From positions 28,043 through 92,042 of the forward strand of contig DASXUJ010000075.1 in NCBI GenBank assembly GCA_036504895.1: a DNA stretch of 64,000 nt, given 5' to 3'. Made by a program: the position numbers and the translations under genes. This stretch comes from Syntrophorhabdaceae bacterium. GTDB lineage: Bacteria > Desulfobacterota > Syntrophorhabdia > Syntrophorhabdales > Syntrophorhabdaceae. Positions 8,729-16,745 of this stretch are shown here, piece by piece; position 1 is the stretch's first letter, and every line of letters begins with the position of its first letter. Below the pieces are notes generated by a model. That model did no database searches. It saw only the letters and a list, made by a program, of their open reading frames with translations, and was not told the DNA's origin.

Positions 8729-9145
8729 ATGAACGTGTGGAAATTGGTCACCGGAGTAGTTCTCTTACTCCTCGTGGGGATACTCTTCGGCTCCATAGGC
8801 ACCTGGCTGCTTATGAAACCCCCCCGGCCTCCCGGTCCGTGGCACCACAAGAACAGATCGGCTGAAATGGCTGACCGGCTGGCGAAAGAGCTCGATCTCA
8901 CCCGTGCCCAAAAAACTGCGGTTGAAGATATCCTCAATAAGACAGGGGAGAAACTTCACGAGCATTTCATGCAGGTGAAACCGGAAGTGGATAAAATCAT
9001 TGACGAAGGTTTTGCGCAGATAAAGACCCAGCTCACGGCCCCGCAAAAAATGGAGTTTGAAAAGATAAGAAGAAAGTTCGACCGGCGTCATGGACCGGGT
9101 CGCGGCCCGGAACAGCCATTCCTGCCGCCTCCCCCGCCTCATTAA
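8729..9145 (+). CDS. Spy/CpxP/zinc-resistance-type periplasmic protein
   Basis: The 138-residue protein has an N-terminal membrane anchor (residues 5-28) followed by a helical periplasmic part with an LTxxQ-like motif (DLTRAQKTAVEDIL, residues about 55-68). A second LT..Q copy (LTAPQKMEFEKIRRK) lies near 107, and the tail is Pro/His/Gly-rich. These are marks of the heavy-metal-sensor and Spy/CpxP chaperone group. Being third in the sigma-factor operon, it may sense metal or misfolded protein for the anti-sigma, or be a target of the response. Confidence 0.75.
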   Translation: MNVWKLVTGVVLLLLVGILFGSIGTWLLMKPPRPPGPWHHKNRSAEMADRLAKELDLTRAQKTAVEDILNKTGEKLHEHFMQVKPEVDKIIDEGFAQIKTQLTAPQKMEFEKIRRKFDRRHGPGRGPEQPFLPPPPPH

Positions 9146-9212
9146 CAAGATACCGGTCGTCGGGGGCCGTCTCCCATCGCGTCGGGCTCTGTGCTTTAGC
9201 CGTCTTCTTCTT

Positions 9213-10784
9213 CTATTTCCACGGGGACGGGAAAATGGGGAAATCGAACTCGATAAGACAGGGCTCATCCCACCTCAGGCGACATAAGGTATCCTTCAAC
9301 CGGTCGGGGTCGGTTACCCTTTTTGCCTCGATACCGAATGATCCCGCCAATTTTACGAAATCAGGGTTGGTAAGGCCCATAGAACCTTTGATGCCATAGG
9401 AAGATTCCATATAATCTTCGAGTATCCCGTAGCTCCTGTTGTTATATACTATGGTCACAAGCGGAATATTATACTCCCTTATGACGGCTAGCTCTGCCGA
9501 GGAGGGAAGAAAACTGCCGTCCCCGCATATGGCCAGGCACGGCGTATCGGGACGGCCCACCCTTGCGCCTATTCCCGCCGGAAGGGCATAGAAAATGGGT
9601 GATATACCCCTCGGCATAATAAAAGTCCTTTGAAATTCCACGGGAAAATAATATTCGGCCCAGTAGCCGAGGAGGCTCAAATCCCACACGGTCACCGTCT
9701 CCAGGGGAATTGCCTCCCTGACCGCCTTCATGATATGAAAACCCATAAAGTCTCTTTCGAGAGAGCTTCTCTCCTCCTCCTGCTGCCTTTTGAGCCCTTC
9801 CAGGTCCCAGTTGAATCGAGCTCTGCCAAGGACCTCATGCAGCTCGACAAGGGCAGCGTTTAAATCGCCCGAGACCACGCAGGCCCCCGCATAATTCTTA
9901 CCCATCCATGCGCCGTTCGTGTCTATGTGGATAAGATCCTTGATTTTTATTCCCCGTCGCTTCGCGTCCACATCCCTGAGTCTCGTACCGAGGGCAATGA
10001 CAACATCGGCTGAATCGAGGATCCGCCTCGCCGTCCCTCTCTGCATGATATTTCCGAAGGCACAGGGACCGTATTCCGAGAGGACCCCCTTTCCTGCCGT
10101 GGTGGTGAGAAAGGGTATTGACCGATCGACGCAGAGCGATTCGAGGAGCGGCCTCAACTCCTCTCTCATGAGCCCCTTCCCGCCGATGATGACGGGATGT
10201 TTCTTTCCGGCGAGGACATGCTCGATTTCATCGAGGTCAAGCCTTTCCTGCCGTTCCGGGCGTGCAGGCAACGTGAAAGGAACCTCCTTTTCAAATAGAG
10301 TATAGGGGATGGAGATCATCACGGGACCTCTCCTCTCTGCCATTGCGAGACAAAAGGCGTCATCGAGGAGAGGTATGAGCTCGTCGGCAATGGACACGCA
10401 AAAGGTCTTTTTTGTGATATGCCTGAAGATGGCTTCGGGCTCCACGAGCTCGTGGAGTATGCCTTTCCCTATGTCCTTTCTTCCCGTATCGATATGGATA
10501 ATGAGGAGGGGAACATCATCCGAGAAGGCTTCCATGCATCCCGAGACCACATTGCCCAAACCGGGGCCCGGGGTCACGATAAGGATGCCCGCCTCGCCGG
10601 TCGCCCTGGCATAGCCGTCCGCCATGGAGGCGAGAGTCGATTCATGGCGCCCCCTAATGGATAAGATCCGGGGATTCTTCGTTATTGCTTCGTTGAAAGG
10701 GAGGGTATGGATGCCCGGGAGATGGAACAGATTTTTAATGCCTTTTTTCTCAAAAAAGTGTAGAATTGCGTCTTTGCCGAGCAT
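9213..10784 (-). CDS. Thiamine-diphosphate enzyme, acetolactate-synthase-like large subunit
   Basis: The 523-residue protein has the three domains of the pyruvate-oxidase/acetolactate-synthase family. The N-terminal Pyr domain contains the catalytic Glu region (RGRHESTLASMADGYARATG), the central domain is next, and the C-terminal PP domain has the ThDP-binding GDGSFLPSSAELAVI...NNRSYG motif. The length is slightly short for IlvB and no small regulatory subunit gene is adjacent, so it may be a decarboxylase or carboligase of unknown substrate such as benzoylformate or oxalyl-CoA relatives. It is divergent from the XRE-cupin regulator. Confidence 0.85.
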   Translation of the reverse strand: MLGKDAILHFFEKKGIKNLFHLPGIHTLPFNEAITKNPRILSIRGRHESTLASMADGYARATGEAGILIVTPGPGLGNVVSGCMEAFSDDVPLLIIHIDTGRKDIGKGILHELVEPEAIFRHITKKTFCVSIADELIPLLDDAFCLAMAERRGPVMISIPYTLFEKEVPFTLPARPERQERLDLDEIEHVLAGKKHPVIIGGKGLMREELRPLLESLCVDRSIPFLTTTAGKGVLSEYGPCAFGNIMQRGTARRILDSADVVIALGTRLRDVDAKRRGIKIKDLIHIDTNGAWMGKNYAGACVVSGDLNAALVELHEVLGRARFNWDLEGLKRQQEEERSSLERDFMGFHIMKAVREAIPLETVTVWDLSLLGYWAEYYFPVEFQRTFIMPRGISPIFYALPAGIGARVGRPDTPCLAICGDGSFLPSSAELAVIREYNIPLVTIVYNNRSYGILEDYMESSYGIKGSMGLTNPDFVKLAGSFGIEAKRVTDPDRLKDTLCRLRWDEPCLIEFDFPIFPSPWK

Positions 10785-10841
10785 GGGCTTTTATAGATTT
10801 AAGTTTAGCATACTGGTACTGAAAGTTAAATAAAAATTTAC

Positions 10842-10871
10842 TTGACAACCGGGGCCCACATTTTGTTTAAT
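10842..10871 (+). promoter_or_regulatory. Sigma-70-type promoter before the XRE-cupin regulator
   Basis: TTGACA at 10842-10847 and TTTAAT at 10866-10871 lie 18 bases apart, about 40 bases before the regulator's ATG. The surrounding 100 bases are AT-rich and lie between divergent genes, so control sites for both are expected here. Confidence 0.6.
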
Positions 10872-10907
10872 ACTGTAAACTTCTTGTAAGCGTATAGTGT
10901 TAGTGAA

Positions 10908-11459
10908 ATGAATATAGGAACATCCAGTATTGGTGAGAGAATAAAGACATTGAGGCAGGCGAAATCCCTGACTCAGGAGGAGCTCGCGTCACGGGCTGGC
11001 CTCACAAAAGGCTTTATCTCTCAAATTGAGCGGAATTTAACATCATTGTCCGTCGAGAGCCTCATCGGCATCCTCGACGCACTGGATGAAAAACCATCCA
11101 ATTTTTTCAATGGTGCTTTTGACGAGCAGATAGTCTTCAGACTTAAAGACCGGGTGGAGTTGGAGATGGAGGACGTGAAGTCTTTTAAGATCCTCGTTCC
11201 CGCCGCCCAGAACAGAATGCTGGACCCTGCTCTTCTTGAAATGGACCCAGGCGAGAAAACGCCCGAAGAGGAACCCCATGAGGGTGAAGAATTCGGACTT
11301 GTTCTTTCCGGCAGCATCGAGCTCACCCTTGGTGGAAAAATTTATAAGCTGAAAAAGGGTGAGTGTTTTTATTTCAAAGCAACCCGGAAGCATTTTATAG
11401 CGAACAGGCGAGGGAATAAGGCGTTTGTCCTTTGGGTATCTTCGCCTCCTAATTTTTAG
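10908..11459 (+). CDS. XRE-family regulator with C-terminal cupin domain
   Basis: The 183-residue protein has an N-terminal helix-turn-helix of the XRE/Cro type (residues about 10-65, KSLTQEELASRAGLTKGFISQIER). Its C-terminal cupin domain covers about 105-180 and includes PHEGEEFGLVLSGSIELTLGG. This architecture matches small-molecule-responsive repressors such as PuuR, which controls putrescine use. The gene stands directly before the polyamine genes on the same strand, so a polyamine or arginine ligand is a reasonable inference, not shown. Confidence 0.88.
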   Translation: MNIGTSSIGERIKTLRQAKSLTQEELASRAGLTKGFISQIERNLTSLSVESLIGILDALDEKPSNFFNGAFDEQIVFRLKDRVELEMEDVKSFKILVPAAQNRMLDPALLEMDPGEKTPEEEPHEGEEFGLVLSGSIELTLGGKIYKLKKGECFYFKATRKHFIANRRGNKAFVLWVSSPPNF

Positions 11460-11494
11460 TGCCCCTGAAGGGCGGAGTAATAAATAAAATGGGG

Positions 11495-11539
11495 TCAACC
11501 GGATTTCCGAGATAAAGAAATCACCCACAAACCGGTTGA
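11495..11539 (+). promoter_or_regulatory. Inverted repeat between the regulator and arginine decarboxylase genes
   Basis: TCAACCGG at 11495-11502 is the exact reverse complement of CCGGTTGA at 11532-11539. It lies in the 107-base gap between the XRE-cupin gene and the decarboxylase gene. It could be an operator for that regulator or a leader hairpin with a large loop. Confidence 0.4.
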
Positions 11540-11566
11540 GTATTAAAGAGTTGGGAGGTGGTTCAA

Positions 11567-12040
11567 GTGATTATTAAAACACCCACTACATTTTTTCTGG
11601 CGAGCGGTTCCTCCGAAGGATTTTCGCTCCTGAATGCGTTCGACGGTGCCCTGTTGGCGTCGGGCGTCGGGGACACCAACCTGGTGAGAATGAGCAGCAT
11701 CCTTCCTCCGCATTGCAAGGAGCTTAACCCTGCTCCCCTGCCCATGCCGCAGGGAGCTCTCGTTCCCACGGCCTATGCGTCACTTTACAGCGAAGTGCCC
11801 GGCGAGACCATATCGGCAGCAGTGGCGATCGGGATACCCGAGGATTCGAACCTCGCGGGATTAATAATGGAATATTCGGCAAGGGCGGAAGAGAAAGCCG
11901 TCGTGGACCAGGTCAAGAAGATGGTGGAAAAAGGGATGGATGTCAGGAAGCGGGCGATTAAAGAAATTAAGGCCATATCGGCCACCTATAAAGTCGTCAG
12001 CATCGGCGCAGTTTTTGCCGCAGTAGTCCTTTGGGATTGA
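11567..12040 (+). CDS. Pyruvoyl-dependent arginine decarboxylase
   Basis: The protein is about 157 residues from the GTG at 11567, preceded by GGGAGG at a good distance; a GTG at 11558 overlaps that site. It matches the archaeal/bacterial pyruvoyl ArgDC family in length and motifs: ASGSSEGFSLLNAFDGALLA, then GVGDTNLVRMSSILPP. The Ser-Ser pair (43-44) is the self-cleavage point that yields the pyruvoyl cofactor. Later come GALVPTAYA and GETISAA. It converts arginine to agmatine and CO2. It is followed by agmatinase and the carboxyspermidine enzymes. Confidence 0.93.
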   Translation: MIIKTPTTFFLASGSSEGFSLLNAFDGALLASGVGDTNLVRMSSILPPHCKELNPAPLPMPQGALVPTAYASLYSEVPGETISAAVAIGIPEDSNLAGLIMEYSARAEEKAVVDQVKKMVEKGMDVRKRAIKEIKAISATYKVVSIGAVFAAVVLWD

Positions 12041-12275
12041 TTGGATGGGATTTCTGAGAAATGGTGCGAGAGTGCAGAATTTTTCTTCGGATAAGATGCC
12101 TGCCGCAAGGCCCGCTCAATTGGGGCAATTTCCGTCCTGCACCGGTCCGGCGCAGATCTTCCCGCTTATTTTCGATCGCTGAATACAGGTTAAATTCCAG
12201 CTTTAAGACTCTTTTCGATCTCTTCATATCCGGCAGGAAAGCCCTGCCGCACTATTCCTTTCAAAAGGCGGCCAC

Positions 12276-13094
12276 ATGAAAGGTGTTTTCACGAGTGCAT
12301 TCATGGGATCAGGGACTGAGGACAAGGGGATTATTGTTCTGGGGTGCCCCCTCGATGTAACCTCCTCTTTCCGGGGAGGGACCAAATTTGCCCCCGACAG
12401 CATCAGAAAGGCATCGTGGACCCTCGAGACCTACAGCCCTTACCTGAAACAGGACCTGGAGGATGTAATATTTCACGACTCCGGCAACCTCGAGCTATTC
12501 CCCGCAGACCTCAGGCACTCCCTAGACTTTATCGAAGAGGCGGCGGCAGGAATTGCAGGCCAGGGGCGGAAGCATCTCATCCTCGGCGGCGAGCACCTCA
12601 TCACCTTCCCTCTCCTGAAGGGTTTAAGAAATTATTATAAAGAGCTTCAGGTCGTCCATTTCGACGCCCATTGCGACCTCAGGGATCAATACGAGGGACA
12701 GGAGCTGTCCCACGCGACGGCCATGAAACGGGTGAAAGAGCTTGGCGGAATAGATTTGATGCAGATAGGCATTCGGTCCGGAACGCGGCAGGAGTTCGAA
12801 GAGCTGAGCGAGATAAGGTCGCCTTCGGAGCTCGAGGCCCGCCTGGATCGAAACCGTCCCGTCTACCTTACCTTCGATATTGACGTCTTTGACCCGTCCC
12901 TGGTCTCGGGAGTAACCACCCCGGAGCCGGGAGGTCTTACCTTCAAAGAAGTAATGGACTATTTTTCTGTCTTAAAAGGAAGAGAAATAAAGGGCGCCGA
13001 CATAGTCGAGCTGGCGCCCGATTACGATACGACCTTCGTCTCCTCCGTCACCGCCGCAAAAGTAGCCCGGGAAATCCTCCTGCTCCTTGAGTGA
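12276..13094 (+). CDS. speB: Agmatinase (ureohydrolase)
   Basis: This 272-residue enzyme of the arginase superfamily shows the manganese ligands in GGEH (about residues 104-107), FDAHCD (about 129-134) and FDIDVFDPS (about 194-202). It hydrolyses agmatine to putrescine and urea. The neighbouring arginine decarboxylase makes agmatine rather than ornithine, which favours agmatinase over arginase. The length is slightly short of the E. coli enzyme. It is the second step of the polyamine route in this cluster. Confidence 0.9.
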   Translation: MKGVFTSAFMGSGTEDKGIIVLGCPLDVTSSFRGGTKFAPDSIRKASWTLETYSPYLKQDLEDVIFHDSGNLELFPADLRHSLDFIEEAAAGIAGQGRKHLILGGEHLITFPLLKGLRNYYKELQVVHFDAHCDLRDQYEGQELSHATAMKRVKELGGIDLMQIGIRSGTRQEFEELSEIRSPSELEARLDRNRPVYLTFDIDVFDPSLVSGVTTPEPGGLTFKEVMDYFSVLKGREIKGADIVELAPDYDTTFVSSVTAAKVAREILLLLE

Positions 13095-13247
13095 AGGGGC
13101 AGTCGTGAGTATATAGTATATACGCGGGTGAGCCTTGAAAAACGGCCGATCCGGAAGAAGGGCAAGGCAGCTCATTCAGTTGATTGATTAAGGTGCGGCA
13201 TTAAGTTTGCTTAGAAATATGAAGCGGGTATGGTTAAACATTGATTT

Positions 13248-13370
13248 TCCAAAAACCCTTCGCGACATGTAGCTCGCACCGCGAGCGAGAAGGGGAGGCT
13301 CCACGGGCTTTTGCCCGCGGACCAACAGTAGGCGCCTTAAGCGGGGGGCGACGTGAGCCCCATTAATTAC
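13248..13370 (+). promoter_or_regulatory. Possible folded leader before the carboxyspermidine dehydrogenase gene
   Basis: Three hairpins follow one another in the 293-base gap after agmatinase. The first is GCTCGC/GCGAGC at 13272-13286. The second is CCACGGGC/GCCCGCGG with a TTTT loop at 13301-13320. The third is GGGGC/GCCCC at 13345-13361, ending 27 bases before the start codon. An RBS-like AAAGGA follows. The arrangement suggests a structured 5' leader or attenuator; I do not recognise a known riboswitch class. Confidence 0.4.
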
Positions 13371-13387
13371 AAAGGAATATAGCGAAC

Positions 13388-14620
13388 ATGAACGCAAACA
13401 ACGGTAAAATACTGATAATCGGAGCAGGGGGAGTGGCGACGGTGGCTGTCCACAAGTGCGCCCAGGTCCCGGAGGTCTTCAAAGAGATCATGGTGGCAAG
13501 CAGGACCCTCTCCAAGTGCGACGCCATAAAGGAAGATATACGCCGCAGATACGGAAGGGAGATCCAGACCGCCCGCGTGGATGCGGATAACGTGCCGGAG
13601 CTTTCAGCCCTCATCGAAAAGTTCCAGCCTTATGTCGTACTCAATCTCGCCCTCCCTTATCAGGACCTCCACATCATGGATGCATGCCTTGAAACAGGGG
13701 TCCATTATGTGGATACCGCCAATTACGAGCCCCTGGATGAGGCCCACTTCGAGTATAGCTGGCAATGGGCATATCAGGAGAGGTTCCGGCAAAAGGGAAT
13801 TATGGCGGTGCTGGGCTCCGGTTTCGATCCGGGGGTGACGAACGTATTCACCGCCTATGCAAAAAAGCACCTCTTCGACGAGATACATTACCTCGACATC
13901 CTCGACTGCAACGCCGGAAGCCACGGTCATGCCTTTGCCACCAACTTCAACCCTGAGATCAATATCAGGGAGGTGACCCAGACGGTGAGGCACTGGGACC
14001 AGGGAAGATGGATCGAGACCCCGGCCATAATCGAAGAGGGGTCAACCCACTTCAGCTTCGACTATCCGATTGCCGGGGCGAAGGAGAGCTATCTCCTCTA
14101 TCATGAAGAGCTCGAATCCCTCGTACGTCACATTCCGGAAATCCGGAGGGCCAGGTTCTGGATGACCTTTTCGGAAAACTACCTCACCCACCTGAAGGTG
14201 CTTCAGGAAGTGGGCATGACGAGAATAGACGAGATCGATTACGAAGGGTGCAAGATCATACCCATAAAGTTTCTCAAGACCCTCCTTCCCGAGCCTGCCT
14301 CCCTCGGAACGAAATACACGGGAAAAACCGTGATCGGAAACGTGATGACCGGGACCCGGAATGGTGAGACCATTACACGTTACATCTATAATGTGTGCGA
14401 CCACGAAGAGGCCTTCAGGCAAACCGGCACCCAGGCGATCGCCTTCACCACGGGCGTGCCGGCCATGATCGGGGCCATGATGGTGCTTACCGGAACATGG
14501 AAGGGAACGGGAGTCTACAATATGGAACAACTCGATCCGGATAAGTTCATGGAAGCACTCAATGCCTATGGTCTGCCCTGGCAGGTGGTGGAGCACGCCC
14601 CTCTGCCGGAGCACGTCTGA
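13388..14620 (+). CDS. Carboxy(nor)spermidine dehydrogenase, saccharopine-dehydrogenase family
   Basis: This 410-residue enzyme has an N-terminal Rossmann NADPH site (ILIIGAGGVATVAVHK, residues about 8-23) and the catalytic/dimer domain of the saccharopine dehydrogenase fold (GSGFDPGVTNVFTAYA near 145-160). In its family it joins aspartate semialdehyde to putrescine by reductive amination, giving carboxyspermidine. The carboxyspermidine decarboxylase gene follows six bases later, and that pairing is diagnostic. It completes an SAM-independent spermidine route together with the genes upstream. Confidence 0.92.
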   Translation: MNANNGKILIIGAGGVATVAVHKCAQVPEVFKEIMVASRTLSKCDAIKEDIRRRYGREIQTARVDADNVPELSALIEKFQPYVVLNLALPYQDLHIMDACLETGVHYVDTANYEPLDEAHFEYSWQWAYQERFRQKGIMAVLGSGFDPGVTNVFTAYAKKHLFDEIHYLDILDCNAGSHGHAFATNFNPEINIREVTQTVRHWDQGRWIETPAIIEEGSTHFSFDYPIAGAKESYLLYHEELESLVRHIPEIRRARFWMTFSENYLTHLKVLQEVGMTRIDEIDYEGCKIIPIKFLKTLLPEPASLGTKYTGKTVIGNVMTGTRNGETITRYIYNVCDHEEAFRQTGTQAIAFTTGVPAMIGAMMVLTGTWKGTGVYNMEQLDPDKFMEALNAYGLPWQVVEHAPLPEHV

Positions 14621-14625
14621 CGCCT

Positions 14626-15963
14626 ATGAAGGCCGTTGCCGAAAAGAGGAATTCGATCGATCGTTTTTCGGCAAAAAAGTCCGGGACAATATCCCGTTAT
14701 CACGGACTCTCAGATGCGGGGAGGCAGGAACTACTCCGCTCCCTCGATACCGCGGGCCTGAAAACCCTCACCCGATCGATTAAACATGCGAAAAAGGAGT
14801 TTTTTGCGGCAGCGAAGGAGAGGTCCCTTGCCATCGCTGCCACGCCTGCCACGCCTGTCTATCTTATCGATGAATCCCTGATCGAGGAAAACATGCGGCT
14901 CCTCCGTTACGTGAAAGACCGCACCGGCTGCAAGATCCTTCACGCCCTCAAGGCATATGCCTCTTTCGCCACTTTTCCCATGATGAGCGACTACCTCGAC
15001 GGGACATGCGCAAGCGGGCTCAATGAAGCGCGACTTGGCCGTGAGAAGTTCGGAAAAGAGGTCCACACCTTTTCGGCCGCCTACCGGGAGCAGGAGATAG
15101 GCCCTATTCTCAGATATTCCGATACAGTTGTTTTCAACTCCTTTTATCAGCTCGGGCGCTTTGGGAAAGCGGCACGGAAGAAGGGAGTGAGGGTGGGCCT
15201 CAGGGTCAATCCCGGGTATTCGGAGGTGGAGACCGCCATGTACAACCCCTGTGCCCCCTGTTCGAGACTCGGCATCACCCATGAGGCCTTTGTCGCCGGG
15301 TTCCCGGAATATGACGGGATGGTGGAAGGACTTCATTTCCACGCCATGTGCCAGCAGAATTCGGATGTCCTCGAGCGGGTCCTCAACTCCTTCGAAGCAC
15401 TCTACGGACCATATTTGAAGGGGCTTCAATGGGTAAATTTCGGGGGAGGCCACCATATCACGCGGGATGATTATGACCTGGAGCGCCTTATTAAAATTAT
15501 TAAACAATTCAAGGCGAAATACGGTCTGCAGGTCTATCTCGAACCGGGTGAAGCGAGCGTGCTTCACGCAGGCGTCCTCATCTCCTCCGTCCTCGATATC
15601 GTCAGCAACAGCGGAGAGATCGCCATAATAGACGCCTCCGCCGAAGCCCACATGCCCGACGTGCTCCTCATGCCCTACCGGCCTGAGATTTTAACTTCCG
15701 CGGGGCCGGGGGAAAAGAAATATACCTACAGGCTCGCCGGACCGACCTGCCTTGCGGGAGATGTAATCGGAGACTATTCTTTCGATGCTCCCCTTGAAAG
15801 AGGGACCCGGCTCGTCTTCACCGATATGGCGCTTTATAGTATCGTAAAGAATACGACATTCAACGGGATCAACCTCCCGGATATCGCACTCCTCGGAAGC
15901 AACGGAACAATAGAGGTAATCAGGCGATTCGGATACAGGGATTACATGAACAGACAATCATAG
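14626..15963 (+). CDS. nspC: Carboxy(nor)spermidine decarboxylase
   Basis: The 445-residue PLP enzyme is of the alanine-racemase-fold decarboxylase group. The PLP lysine is in ILHALKAYAS (Lys109), and the substrate and PLP-phosphate motifs follow (EGLHFHAMCQQNSD, VNFGGGHHI, LEPGEAS). It decarboxylates carboxyspermidine to spermidine. About 75 residues precede the usual family start (near TPVYLIDESL), making it longer than typical NspC. No alternative start with a better ribosome site was found inside this extension, so it may be genuine. Confidence 0.9.
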   Translation: MKAVAEKRNSIDRFSAKKSGTISRYHGLSDAGRQELLRSLDTAGLKTLTRSIKHAKKEFFAAAKERSLAIAATPATPVYLIDESLIEENMRLLRYVKDRTGCKILHALKAYASFATFPMMSDYLDGTCASGLNEARLGREKFGKEVHTFSAAYREQEIGPILRYSDTVVFNSFYQLGRFGKAARKKGVRVGLRVNPGYSEVETAMYNPCAPCSRLGITHEAFVAGFPEYDGMVEGLHFHAMCQQNSDVLERVLNSFEALYGPYLKGLQWVNFGGGHHITRDDYDLERLIKIIKQFKAKYGLQVYLEPGEASVLHAGVLISSVLDIVSNSGEIAIIDASAEAHMPDVLLMPYRPEILTSAGPGEKKYTYRLAGPTCLAGDVIGDYSFDAPLERGTRLVFTDMALYSIVKNTTFNGINLPDIALLGSNGTIEVIRRFGYRDYMNRQS

Positions 15964-16004
15964 CGGGCAACACTGCGTCCGTCACGAAAACTTAGGAGGC
16001 CGGG

Positions 16005-16460
16005 ATGAAGATAAATCTGACCAAAAGCCAGTTCGAGACATTGCTCAAGACAGTCTACCTCGGGAACTGGGTGGCAGCCTCCGCAGGGGAAGAGGCAGAC
16101 CGGGAATTCGAAGATTTTGAACAATACGTGCTCTCTCTCGCCAAGGATTTCGGGTACGAAGCCTTCGCCGGTTTCGACGAAAAGGAGAAAACCTACTACC
16201 CCACCGAGGAGTTCGAGGAAAAGACAGGCGTGGTCGATACCATCGGGGATTACAACATGCACACCGTCTGGGAAGAGATGGTGCTCTCCCTGGCCCGGCG
16301 CGACCTCATCGGCCAATATGGCGAAGACAGGGTGGAGAAGATGTCCGATGACGAGATCGTGGAAAAGGAGTATCCCTTTATAGTGAAGTACGAGGAAGAG
16401 TTCAGGGAAAGCGGCTTCCAAAACCTCGTGATCACGAAAAAGGGGCTCCGTCTGGCATAA
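16005..16460 (+). CDS. Conserved-looking acidic protein of unknown function
   Basis: The 151-residue protein is strongly acidic, rich in Glu, Asp, Phe and Tyr, and has no signal or membrane segment. AGGAGG stands seven bases before the ATG, so it is well initiated. It starts 41 bases after the carboxyspermidine decarboxylase stop on the same strand and may belong to the same transcript. I do not recognise the family, and no catalytic motif is evident. Confidence 0.8.
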   Translation: MKINLTKSQFETLLKTVYLGNWVAASAGEEADREFEDFEQYVLSLAKDFGYEAFAGFDEKEKTYYPTEEFEEKTGVVDTIGDYNMHTVWEEMVLSLARRDLIGQYGEDRVEKMSDDEIVEKEYPFIVKYEEEFRESGFQNLVITKKGLRLA

Positions 16461-16654
16461 CAGGCACCTATCCCGCCCGGCGGCAGGGGTACATCTTGCG
16501 AACCGGCCGGCAGGAATGGCTGCCCCCTTCCCTCCCCTCGCGCCGCTGATGGGAGCAGCCTGTTCGTGCGGCTTACGAGCTCACGAAGCATGCGGATACA
16601 TTATCGATTCGGCTCTTTGCCACGCCCCAGTCCGGCCGCGCGAGCCCAAAAGTC

Positions 16655-16683
16655 TTGATAATTTGCGAAGTTGAGTATATAAT
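16655..16683 (+). promoter_or_regulatory. Strong sigma-70 promoter before tig
   Basis: TTGATA at 16655-16660 and a perfect TATAAT at 16678-16683 are 17 bases apart, about 60 bases before the trigger-factor start. The rest of the 285-base gap (16461-16745) shows no open frame that looks coding. Confidence 0.75.
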
Positions 16684-16745
16684 AAGGTCGAACAGACGAG
16701 AACGAAACGGATTAATTCCGCTCGCATATTTTTCTGGAGGAATGT

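Noticed and set aside
12041..12275. Riboswitch before agmatinase
   Set aside because: Only one short hairpin (GGCAGG/CCTGCC) is visible and nothing resembles a known class.
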